This document shows, piece after piece, positions 1-7,187 of a DNA stretch of 19,863 nt. The DNA is taken from the NCBI GenBank assembly GCA_964549765.1, contig CAZJWR010000063.1, forward strand, positions 1 through 19,863, written 5' to 3'. The notes beneath the pieces were generated by a model that did not search any database, was not told where the DNA came from, and saw only the letters and a list, made by a program, of their open reading frames with translations. The translations under genes and the position numbers were made by a program. Numbering within the stretch: position 1 is the first letter of the stretch; every line of letters begins with the position of its first letter. This stretch comes from CAZJWR01 sp964549765 (lineage in GTDB: Bacteria > Zixibacteria > MSB-5A5 > GN15 > JAAZOE01).

Positions 1-50
1 CCTGTTACCTATGTCCTCGGTCTAAACTGTTACCTATCTGCCCGGTCTAT
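1..50. mobile_element. Probable terminus of an insertion sequence (element lies outside the window)
   Basis: Two imperfect direct copies of a 23-bp unit lie at 2-24 and 27-49, a 25-bp period with three mismatches. Both begin CTGTTACCTAT and end CGGTCTA. Short repeated units of this kind are typical of the ends of some transposons of the IS21/IS481 type, and the motif looks familiar to me from such termini, but that is from memory and not a search. No transposase is in the window. Treat this as the likely edge of an element to the left. Confidence 0.4.
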
Positions 51-63
51 ACCATTCGCTTCG

Positions 64-80
64 CCCACCCTTCGGGTGGG
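64..80. repeat. Perfect short hairpin next to the IS-like end
   Basis: CCCACCC (64-70) and GGGTGGG (74-80) form a 7-bp perfect stem closed by TTC; a TTCG-type loop with a 6-bp stem is equivalent. No T-tract follows on either strand, so it is not a typical terminator. It may belong to the adjacent mobile-element end. Confidence 0.5.
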
Positions 81-177
81 GTACCGTAACCTCATTGCAA
101 CATACTCATCTTATGTGAACCAATATACGGATGTCAAGCAATATAATTATAAATTGTATTATAATGCGGAATGCATC

Positions 178-220
178 ATACGGGTACCACAGGTCTGCTA
201 TATACGGGTACCACAGGTCT
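178..220. repeat. Tandem 19-bp direct repeat, period 24 bp
   Basis: The 19-mer ATACGGGTACCACAGGTCT occurs exactly at 178-196 and again at 202-220, separated by 5 bp. A related GGGTACC core also appears just after the hairpin at about 76-84. Two copies without further units or neighbouring cas genes do not make a CRISPR. They may be binding sites or debris of the neighbouring mobile element. Confidence 0.7.
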
Positions 221-260
221 TTAAACCCGTGAACCGGAGTTTTCGTAAACCACGGATTTA

Positions 261-289
261 GCAAAAAGGCCCCGGTGGTTGGGGCCTTT
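261..289 (-). terminator. Rho-independent terminator, minus strand
   Basis: AAAGGCCCC (265-273) pairs perfectly with GGGGCCTTT (281-289) around a 7-nt loop. Read on the minus strand, the GC-rich stem is followed by a run of five T (267-263), the usual intrinsic-terminator layout. On the plus strand the stem is followed only by GCGTCA. It lies about 245 bp downstream of the end of the minus-strand sigma/anti-sigma/beta-solenoid operon and probably ends that transcript. Confidence 0.65.
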
Positions 290-440
290 GCGTCACACTC
301 TAAGGAAGAAATATGTCTGAAGCTTTTATGTCCGGTCGATATCGTCTCTCTCTTGGTTTATTCTACGTTGAAATCTCGAAATGGTTTCTTTTTTGGGACG
401 AAATTGGCCCGATTTAGGGATTCTGAAAGCGGATTGTCGG

Positions 441-500
441 AGCGCCCTTCACTTCGTTCAGGATCTTCGACCCTTCGCAAAGCTCAGGGCCTTCGGCACG
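441..500. repeat. Interspersed palindromic intergenic repeat
   Basis: This stretch is built of short CTTCG-containing arms: CCTTCACTTCGTTCAGG, then CCCTTCGCAAAGCTCAGGG. Each arm has small inverted ends (CCT/AGG, CCCT/AGGG). Closely related CTTCG...GCTCAGG sequences are widespread as intergenic repeats in environmental bacterial genomes. It sits in the 290-531 gap, which otherwise shows no gene; the reading frame across it has no family resemblance. The copy number in this genome cannot be judged from one window. Confidence 0.45.
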
Positions 501-531
501 ACTCCCGACCTATAATTGTCGAAAATGATTG

Positions 532-2670
532 CTACTTGGTGGTGATCTTGATGGTCGAGCTCTTGCCTGTTAATTTGACGGTCGGGTCAGCCTGACTGAC
601 GGTAAATTCACCCGAACTGATGTTGCCGTTGGACGTCATCTTGAGTGGCAGATCGGACTCGATTTCGCCGTAGGTCGTTTTGACCAAAAGATTAAATTTC
701 TTACCCCGAGGCAGTTCGAGAATGATATCGCCGAACGTCGTCGTCACTTCGCAGTCGGCCGATATTCCCATCACCCGCGTCAGTTCCACCGAGCCGTTGC
801 TGTTGGCGATGATAAACGGCCCGCCCAGGTTCTCGCCGGTGATCATCCCGAATGTCGTGCTGACCTTGGATGCGCCGTCGATATCGACCAGATCGACCGA
901 CGCATTCTGGTTATCGACGTCAACGTTGCCGGCCACGCCGGAGATATACACCGGCCCGAACAAATTAACGACGTTCACCAGCGCCTGCGCGTCGGTGACG
1001 GTCACGGGGGCGTTGGCGTTGGTGATGCGGATGGTGCCGCCGGTCGATTCGACCCTGACCTCCCCGAAACGGTTGGCGATATTGACATTGCCCTTGACGC
1101 CGTTGACGCTGATGCGGCCGTTGGAGGATTTGACGGTGAGATCTTTGCCGACATTCTCAACGGTGATCGGCGCAAACTTGTTGGAAACCGTCAACCGCCC
1201 GCCGATCTGCGTAACTTCGGTCTCGGCATTGGCGTTTTCGATCTCGGCGTCGCCGGATACATCCTCGACCCGCATCTTCCCGAAGGAGTTGACGGCGATC
1301 AGATTCCCCGTCACGGCATAGATATCCATCTCGCCGTTGCTGGAATGGATGTCGGCGTCGCCGGTATGCCGGTTGATGCTGACCAGTCCCGACGTGCTGA
1401 TATCGAGCCGCCCGGTGGACCGTTTGATGGTGATGGGGGCATAGCTATTCGAGAGGATGGCGTCGCCTTTCAGGTAGACAATTTCGATCGGCCCGAAGGA
1501 ATTGCTGACGTCGGCCCGGCCCGTGACGTCTTCAAGATACACCGATCCCGACGAATTGTTGATGCCGACATCGCCCTTGATTCTCTGAATATCGATGCTG
1601 GAAAACCCCGATGATACATCGAGACGATTGTCGAGTTCATGCACCGTGACCGGGCCGAACGAATTGGTAATCTTGACCGGATTCGACCGGGGCATCGAAA
1701 CTTCCAGCTGGGAAGAGACAATGTTTATCTTGTCGTTGTCGCTTTCCGGGTAGACGACTCGGATCGTAGTCGACTTGGGCGATTCCTCGAGAACCAGCTT
1801 GATTTCTTCAGCCAGGTTTCGGCTCTGTTTCGATCCCTCGCTGTAGCCGACGGTCAAGACCGCACTGAGCTCAGATTTATTCCACGTCTCGGCGGTTATG
1901 CCGCCGAGCGGATTGACCAGCTCGACGGTGATGTCCTTGCTGGTAATGGTCGCCTTGGTTGTGTGGGTCAGCGTAGCGCTGAATTCCGGAGTATATAAAT
2001 TGTTGAGTCGATTAAGAGAACTCACCGCCGCGGAGGGAGGCACGGGCGGAACCGGTATCGCCAACTGCTCCTGATAGGCCTTCTGCGCTTCCTTCATGGC
2101 GCGCGCAGCTTCGGCCATAGCCTGGCTGATGGCTCGCGAGAGCGTTTCCGGATCGATGTCCTTGCGAAGATGCGAATCGCCGACTTGATCCCGCAATTCT
2201 TCGCGAACATCCTCAAGATCATACCCAAGCGACCGCAGGTTGCGCAAATCCCGGCTTTGCAGGCTGGATTTCTCATCGGAATTCTTGTCGATATCCTCCA
2301 GGTTTGTGATGAGCTTGTCCAGCTTTTCCATCATTTGCTTGTACGATTCTGCGGAATATTCCCGCCCCAGCGACTCCCGGAATTGCTTGATCGATTTTTC
2401 GTATTCCTTCATCGATACCAGGCCGTATTGCTGGAAAAAATCTTCGTATTCCTGCAGAACGTCTTCCAGCTCATCGAGCAGGTCGACATATCGTTCCGCC
2501 AAAACAACCGTTTTGTCTCCGATTTCGTCGCCTTTCTGCGTTGAAGTGCGCGGGTATGGTTCGGGGATAGGCGGCCCCGCGAAAAGCCATGTACCCGACG
2601 CCGCCACCAAAAGCGTCGCCAGAAATATCATCAGGCGCGCCGGTTTCAACATATGCCATCTATTATTCAT
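532..2670 (-). CDS. Exported coiled-coil plus beta-solenoid (DUF4097/adhesin-like) protein
   Basis: A 712-residue protein. The start is chosen at the ATG at 2670, which has AAAGAGG nine or so bases upstream and overlaps the anti-sigma stop by 8 bp (ATGAATAA). GTG 2697 and ATG 2691 are in-frame alternatives. Residues about 13-31 form a signal peptide or anchor ending in a small-residue site. Residues about 50-205 are charged and heptad-like, a probable coiled coil, followed by a proline-rich linker (PVPPVPPS). From about residue 310 to the end there are some 19 repeats of about 18 residues with a [SN]-x-[FNSA]-[GA]-x-[VI]-x-[VI] core and turn glycines, the pattern of DUF4097/'toast-rack' beta-helices. 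Such proteins often sit beside ECF sigma or anti-sigma genes, as here. Function unknown; an envelope or surface stress-related role is inferred from context. Confidence 0.85.
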   Translation of the reverse strand: MNNRWHMLKPARLMIFLATLLVAASGTWLFAGPPIPEPYPRTSTQKGDEIGDKTVVLAERYVDLLDELEDVLQEYEDFFQQYGLVSMKEYEKSIKQFRESLGREYSAESYKQMMEKLDKLITNLEDIDKNSDEKSSLQSRDLRNLRSLGYDLEDVREELRDQVGDSHLRKDIDPETLSRAISQAMAEAARAMKEAQKAYQEQLAIPVPPVPPSAAVSSLNRLNNLYTPEFSATLTHTTKATITSKDITVELVNPLGGITAETWNKSELSAVLTVGYSEGSKQSRNLAEEIKLVLEESPKSTTIRVVYPESDNDKINIVSSQLEVSMPRSNPVKITNSFGPVTVHELDNRLDVSSGFSSIDIQRIKGDVGINNSSGSVYLEDVTGRADVSNSFGPIEIVYLKGDAILSNSYAPITIKRSTGRLDISTSGLVSINRHTGDADIHSSNGEMDIYAVTGNLIAVNSFGKMRVEDVSGDAEIENANAETEVTQIGGRLTVSNKFAPITVENVGKDLTVKSSNGRISVNGVKGNVNIANRFGEVRVESTGGTIRITNANAPVTVTDAQALVNVVNLFGPVYISGVAGNVDVDNQNASVDLVDIDGASKVSTTFGMITGENLGGPFIIANSNGSVELTRVMGISADCEVTTTFGDIILELPRGKKFNLLVKTTYGEIESDLPLKMTSNGNISSGEFTVSQADPTVKLTGKSSTIKITTK

Positions 2671-3376
2671 AGCGATGATCCTCTTTATCATACTCACCGC
2701 CCAGCCTGTCCGGAATATATCCGCCCCGCAATGTCGATGATTCCAGTTCCTGGTACAAGCGGATTTTTTGCCCGTAGGCCATAGCTAATTGGGCCTGCAT
2801 CTGACGATTATTCGGATAATGGGCAAGAGCCGATTTTATCGTCCGAATTTGCTGATCCAATCCCTCGGCGTGGCGCAGGTAATAATCCTGCACTTCGGTG
2901 GGGAACCGGTCGCCGTTGGCGATCATGAAAGCGGAGAGATTCTGCAGATCGTTTCCCAGTAATGTCTTGTGAGCGGCCGGCACATACGGGTTGGGAGCCT
3001 GCCGCTGGAATCCGGCGGGGAGCCCACCGATCATCAGGATCAAGGCCACGCTGACCACGGCGCCGACTAATCTGAAATGCCCATGGATAAATCCGGCCAA
3101 CACCGTCAGTATACCCGGACGATTCTGGTCCTCGCCCCAGGGATGTTCATCGAGCTGGACGGCGATGCGTTCCCACAGATAGGCCGGAGGCCGGACCTGT
3201 TCCATCTCTCCGGCCGCCGTCTTCAAATCGACGTAGAACGCATACTCCGACCGGCAGGCCTCGCATTTCTCCAGATGCGCCGTCACCCGTTCTTCGTCGC
3301 GCGACGACAGCGGAGCGTCAACCCGGTCGGAGAGCAGGCGTTCGATGCGCCGGCATGTGTACGCAAAACTCACCAT
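2663..3376 (-). CDS. Membrane anti-sigma factor with zinc-binding (zf-HC2/ZAS) domain
   Basis: 237 residues. The N-terminal cytoplasmic part carries the ZAS signature H34-x3-C38-x2-C41 (HLEKCEAC), with another Cys at position 8. One transmembrane segment lies at about 103-122 (LVGAVVSVALILMIGGLP). The C-terminal part, about 110 residues, would be extracytoplasmic and contains a predicted helical stretch with no recognised domain. ZAS anti-sigma factors bind and silence their cognate ECF sigma factor. Here the sigma gene ends only 3 bp upstream and the beta-solenoid gene overlaps downstream, so all three are translationally linked. GGGAG precedes the ATG by about ten bases. The role is firm by family and position; the inducing signal is unknown. 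Confidence 0.9.
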   Translation of the reverse strand: MVSFAYTCRRIERLLSDRVDAPLSSRDEERVTAHLEKCEACRSEYAFYVDLKTAAGEMEQVRPPAYLWERIAVQLDEHPWGEDQNRPGILTVLAGFIHGHFRLVGAVVSVALILMIGGLPAGFQRQAPNPYVPAAHKTLLGNDLQNLSAFMIANGDRFPTEVQDYYLRHAEGLDQQIRTIKSALAHYPNNRQMQAQLAMAYGQKIRLYQELESSTLRGGYIPDRLGGEYDKEDHRYE

Positions 3377-3379
3377 GAC

Positions 3380-3976
3380 TTACGACTCCCGTCCGGTCAA
3401 AATTTTCCGCAGCATGGCCCGCGCTTTGAAAAGCTGCGATTTCGATGTCCCCTCGGCGAGATTCAATTGCGCGGCGATTTCCTTGTGGTTGAATCCCTCG
3501 ATATCATGGAGGATGAAAACCGTGCGGCACCCGTCGGGCAATTGCTTGATCGCCTCTTCGAGTTTTCGCCTCAGGATGAGTGTTTTCTGGTCCGGCTCGA
3601 CGGCGGCGATAGACGTATCCTGCATATCCTCAGAGGAGAAAGTGCCTTTTTTGCGTCGCAGGTGCTCTAGGCCGACGTTGAGGCAGATACGGTACAGCCA
3701 GCTCGACAACGTCGATCGCCCGGCGAATAGGTGGATTTTCTGGTAGGCGCGGACAAACGTATCCTGCACGATATCCTCGGCTTCGGCGGTGGTTTCGGTC
3801 AGGCGGCGGGCAAGGTTGAAAAGAATCGGAATATTTTGGTCGTAGATTTCCTTAAACCGGGTGCGGTCGCCCTCAGCGACCGCTTGGGCGATATTATAGT
3901 CCGTCATAAACTCTGTTTTCCGCTCGGTGGCGATGGACGCAATATCCATAGTCATGGCTGTCTGCCGGCCGTTCAT
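3380..3976 (-). CDS. RNA polymerase ECF-type sigma factor
   Basis: About 198 residues from the chosen ATG. Region 2 spans the motif run from FKEIYDQ through AEDIVQDTFVRAY to the -10-binding SSWLYRICLN and LRR. Region 4 is the HTH at IKQLPDGCRTVFILHDIEGF followed by NHKEIAAQLNLAEGTSKSQL. There is no region 1.1 or 3, as expected for group IV factors. Start choice: a longer reading begins at 3997, but the ribosome-binding sequence AAGGAG lies just after that ATG and correctly precedes the one at 3976. ATG 3907, at the start of conserved homology, is a further possibility. It is the first gene of a three-gene operon with its anti-sigma factor and is preceded by an ECF-like promoter, suggesting autoregulation. 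Confidence 0.93.
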   Translation of the reverse strand: MNGRQTAMTMDIASIATERKTEFMTDYNIAQAVAEGDRTRFKEIYDQNIPILFNLARRLTETTAEAEDIVQDTFVRAYQKIHLFAGRSTLSSWLYRICLNVGLEHLRRKKGTFSSEDMQDTSIAAVEPDQKTLILRRKLEEAIKQLPDGCRTVFILHDIEGFNHKEIAAQLNLAEGTSKSQLFKARAMLRKILTGRES

Positions 3977-4049
3977 ATTGTCGCCTTTCTCCTTCATTAC
4001 CTTTGACGTCCCGGCAGGCGTTTACGTTGCCTGCTTTCTTATGTTAATG

Positions 4050-4075
4050 TACGATTGCCGCTATGACATGTTTCC
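4050..4075 (-). promoter_or_regulatory. ECF-type promoter of the sigma/anti-sigma operon (autoregulatory)
   Basis: On the minus strand GGAAAC (4075-4070) is followed after exactly 16 bases by CGTA (4053-4050). This matches the known sigma-W-like ECF consensus TGAAAC-N16-CGTA except at the first base. Initiation would fall near 4043, giving a leader of about 65 nt before the sigma gene's ATG. The element pair and spacing are seen directly; autoregulation is inferred. Confidence 0.65.
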
Positions 4076-4084
4076 CCTAAGTAC

Positions 4085-4112
4085 TTGACAAACCGGGCAT
4101 TTTGGGTATATT
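4085..4112 (+). promoter_or_regulatory. Sigma-70-type promoter for the exported-protein genes
   Basis: TTGACA (4085-4090), a 16-bp spacer and TATATT (4107-4112) give a near-consensus housekeeping promoter facing the propeller/M23 genes. It lies back to back with the ECF promoter of the opposite operon, only 9 bp from its -35 element, so the two could interfere with each other. Confidence 0.7.
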
Positions 4113-4405
4113 TCCGTGGGCGGCGGCAAATGTCCCCATCATACATACCCGCCGACGCGCCGAATGTCGGCTTGCTGACCGGATTTGCATAATGTGCACG
4201 GAGTTATCCAATCACCCGCTTGCGGGGGGTGGAGAATACCGGTCGGAGTGAAGCCAAAAAGACCGCCATAGTACAGCGTATTTTGTTGTGGAACAGGTAG
4301 TAAGGAGGGTTCGGGCAGAAACGGCTCAAGAACGGCAGGGGAAGGCGATTTCCCGGCATATCAGTTGCGCGCCAAGAGCATGAATCTATAAGCCAGGGAC
4401 CTGTG
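4113..4405 (+). other. Long structured 5' leader of the propeller gene
   Basis: About 290 nt separate the promoter from the start codon. The stretch holds several clean hairpins: GCCGAC...GTCGGC (about 4151-4171), CCCGC-TT-GCGGG (about 4217-4228) and CGGTC...GACCG (about 4241-4265), plus a purine-rich GTAAGGAGGG that is not followed by a start codon. I do not recognise a known riboswitch class in it. It could be a regulated leader or simply spacer DNA. Confidence 0.35.
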
Positions 4406-7171
4406 ATGAACTGGAAAACACTCCATTACCTGATGGCGGTCGGCCTTCTGACGGTTTCCGTCTTTGCTGCCGATGGAGGAAACGTACCGCCCTCAGCCGA
4501 TCCACATCAATTTCGCAATAATCTCCATGTCGACCGTGAGTATATACCAAATGCGATGAATTCCAACCTGCCGTTAGTTATTCCGGCTATCAATGAATCT
4601 ATGACCAAATCGGGATTATTCGACGGCGAGGTGCTGGTGTCGGAATCGGTCAGTCCGGCTAATTTCATCCAGGAAGATGCTGATATCGCCGATTTGAAAG
4701 GCGGCCGGATGGTAGCCGTTTGGGCCGATAATCGCCAGGGGCCGGTCGGCGTGTACCTGCAGATTCTCAACGATGACGGAACCGCCATCGGCAATAATCT
4801 GGCGCTGATCGTTGCCGAGGATTATGATTTGGCCGATCCCCATGTCTGCGCCGACACCACGGGCGCGTTCTATGTCGTCTGGCGGGAAGAGGTGCACGGG
4901 TTTCTGCAGGCGGCCCGGTTCGATTCGTTGGCCGTTCAGGTAACGCCGGTATTTTTCGTCAGCGATACGGCGCTCGGCGGCTACGCCGGCGAATTCGACG
5001 CGGCCTGTCTCAGCGATGGCCGATTGATCGTAGCTTGGGAAAATTATTCTCTTGAAAATACTATCGTCTGCCGCGCCTTCTCTGCCGGCGGCGTCGTTTC
5101 CATCGCGCAAACGACCGTCAACAGCGACGGTCTTGATGTGAGGCACTGGTCGCCGGCCGTGGCCGGCGCACCAAGCGGAAATTTCGCGATTGCCTGGGAA
5201 GACTATCGCAGCGGTGAGGCCGATATTTTCTATCGCCGATTCAATACCTTGGGCATCCCTTTCGGGGCGGAGTTTTCACTGGTGGACGCCTCGGCTCCGG
5301 ATTCGGCGCGCTATCTCCCGTCGCTGACCTACAGCGGCACCGCCGGATATGTTGCCGCCTGGGTCGATCTTCGCGACGGCCAGAAAATCTACATGCAGCA
5401 ACTCGATCAATCGGGCAGTCCGGTCGGCGTCAATCGCCTGCTGTCCGATGAAACGGCGGCGGCCTCCAACTGGGGAATCGATCTTGCCGTAACGCCGGGC
5501 GGCAAGGTGATGGCTTCGTGGACGATCTACGGTGCAGAAAACGCCATAATGCTCCAGCGGTTTACGACCAATCTGCAGAAAGATGGATCATCGGCCGTCG
5601 TATCGACCACGGATAAGATAAATTTCGACCCCGCCGTAACGGGTACTATATCGGGCGTTGCCGGTATCGTCTGGACCGGAGCCGACCTGGGCAAGCTTGA
5701 TGCCTTCGGCGCCGTCTACACGACGGGACCGACAGCCGTAAAACCGGAATTCCGTCTCAACGATGATACCGTAGGCGCGCCGTCGTTCGAGCCCGATATC
5801 GTCGCTTTCGGCCCGTACGACTGGGAGGTCATCTTTACCGATATGCGCCGCGACGCCGGCGATATCATGATTCAGGATTTGTATGTCGGTGGGGATATTA
5901 TAGGCGAAAATCACCGCATAAACAGCGATGCTCCCGGCGGTCTCCAGACACAACCGGCGGCCGCGGCGGCCAATGACAAAATGCTCGTTTCGTGGACGGA
6001 TAGCCGTCAGGTCGGCGTCGGCGGTCAAAACATCGTTTGCCGGTTCCTGCGCCCCTCCAATAACCTCACCGACGAGATTACCGTCAACGACGACTCCGGC
6101 GAGGCGGCGCATTTCGCGTCCGATTGCGCCATCGACAAGAACGATATCTCACTTGTCGTCTGGACCGACAACCGCAGCGGCGTTCCCAAAATCTATGGCC
6201 AGCGGTTCGACCAGACTTTTGCCAAAGCTGGCGCCAATGTGCTGATTGGCCCGGCCGATGCGGCCCAAACAGGCGAATCGGCGGTCGTTTCCGCAGACAG
6301 CGCCGGCGATTTTATTGTTGCCTATCTCAACCAGTTAAATCCTGCGGGTCCGGCCGTTGAATTCAAGAAGATCATCGCTACCGGACAGACAAACGATCTA
6401 TTTGTCTTCACATCGGATGTCGATGGTTTCGTGATCGATGATTTTGACGCGGGTGTCACCGGGGACGGAGAAATTGTTCTCGCGTGGCGTGGTTTCAATG
6501 CCGGCGAAACGAACCTGTTCGCCACGGTGTTCGACTATACCGGATCAATCCTGACGCCGACTCTCGCGATAACCGATGCGCCGGAGGCCTTGCCCGGCGA
6601 CCTCGATCTGTCCGTGGATAATCGCGGCTATACGCTATTTACGTGGATCGATCATCGGTCCTCACCGGCCATGCCCTATCGGCAGATATTCGACCCGTCG
6701 ATGAATCCGGTCGAGGCCAACATTCCGGTCGCGACGGCTGCGGGGCGGTTCATGCAGCAGCCCGCCGTGGCGGGATATCGCGGTCGCGGCTTGTTCGCCT
6801 GGGTCGATGCCCGCGCTAATGGCCTCAGCATTTATGCGTCGCAAACTCTCTACGATCCAACCGACGTTGGGAATGAACATACGACAACACCATCGGTGTT
6901 CGATCTGGGACAAAACTATCCCAACCCGTTCAACCCCGTCACGACCATCCGGTTCTCACTGCCTCAATCGGAGCGGGTTGTCCTCGAGATCTTCAATCTC
7001 ATGGGGCAGAAGGTCCGCACCCTGGTGGATAACACCCTCGCCGCCGGGAATCATCTGGTCACCTGGGACGGAACCGACGGCTCCGGCCATAAAGTCGCCT
7101 CGGGGATTTATCTCTACCGCATGAAAAGCGGCGACAATATCCGTACCCGGAAAATGACGTTACTCAAATGA
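4406..7171 (+). CDS. Large secreted beta-propeller-like protein with C-terminal FlgD-like sorting domain
   Basis: 921 residues from ATG 4406, which is preceded by AGGGA at 6 bp; an adjoining GTG at 4403 is the in-frame alternative. A signal peptide occupies the first 21 or so residues (LMAVGLLTVSVFAADGG). From W106 to about residue 815 there are 14 repeats averaging 53 residues. Each is centred on a hydrophobic strand ending in W-x-D-x-R (for example VAVWADNRQG, FAIAWEDYRSG, VVWTDNRSG), then a strand like IYGQRFD. The C-terminal domain from F832 begins FDLGQNYPNPFNP and continues as an Ig-like FlgD/T9SS-type domain ending in RKMTLLK. That tail is known as a sorting or attachment signal in FCB bacteria. 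The protein is therefore predicted to be outside the cell or on the surface; ligand and activity are unknown. It is the first gene of a three-gene exported cluster. Confidence 0.88.
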   Translation: MNWKTLHYLMAVGLLTVSVFAADGGNVPPSADPHQFRNNLHVDREYIPNAMNSNLPLVIPAINESMTKSGLFDGEVLVSESVSPANFIQEDADIADLKGGRMVAVWADNRQGPVGVYLQILNDDGTAIGNNLALIVAEDYDLADPHVCADTTGAFYVVWREEVHGFLQAARFDSLAVQVTPVFFVSDTALGGYAGEFDAACLSDGRLIVAWENYSLENTIVCRAFSAGGVVSIAQTTVNSDGLDVRHWSPAVAGAPSGNFAIAWEDYRSGEADIFYRRFNTLGIPFGAEFSLVDASAPDSARYLPSLTYSGTAGYVAAWVDLRDGQKIYMQQLDQSGSPVGVNRLLSDETAAASNWGIDLAVTPGGKVMASWTIYGAENAIMLQRFTTNLQKDGSSAVVSTTDKINFDPAVTGTISGVAGIVWTGADLGKLDAFGAVYTTGPTAVKPEFRLNDDTVGAPSFEPDIVAFGPYDWEVIFTDMRRDAGDIMIQDLYVGGDIIGENHRINSDAPGGLQTQPAAAAANDKMLVSWTDSRQVGVGGQNIVCRFLRPSNNLTDEITVNDDSGEAAHFASDCAIDKNDISLVVWTDNRSGVPKIYGQRFDQTFAKAGANVLIGPADAAQTGESAVVSADSAGDFIVAYLNQLNPAGPAVEFKKIIATGQTNDLFVFTSDVDGFVIDDFDAGVTGDGEIVLAWRGFNAGETNLFATVFDYTGSILTPTLAITDAPEALPGDLDLSVDNRGYTLFTWIDHRSSPAMPYRQIFDPSMNPVEANIPVATAAGRFMQQPAVAGYRGRGLFAWVDARANGLSIYASQTLYDPTDVGNEHTTTPSVFDLGQNYPNPFNPVTTIRFSLPQSERVVLEIFNLMGQKVRTLVDNTLAAGNHLVTWDGTDGSGHKVASGIYLYRMKSGDNIRTRKMTLLK

Positions 7172-7187
7172 TGCGGGGGTGAAGGTG

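Noticed and set aside
178..220. CRISPR-like direct repeats
   Set aside because: Only two copies, separated by 5 bp, with no spacers of proper length and no cas genes.
76..595. Short open frames in the left end (76-261 and 275-595)
   Set aside because: They run through direct repeats, a terminator and an interspersed repeat, have no ribosome-binding sites, and their sequences resemble no protein.
4283..4382. Small leader peptide reading from a GTG upstream of the propeller gene
   Set aside because: The purine-rich ribosome-binding-like sequence lies inside the frame and not before it, and there is no other coding evidence.
4113..4405. Cyclic di-GMP or other known riboswitch in the leader
   Set aside because: The conserved GEMM-type core segments could not be found; only simple hairpins are visible.
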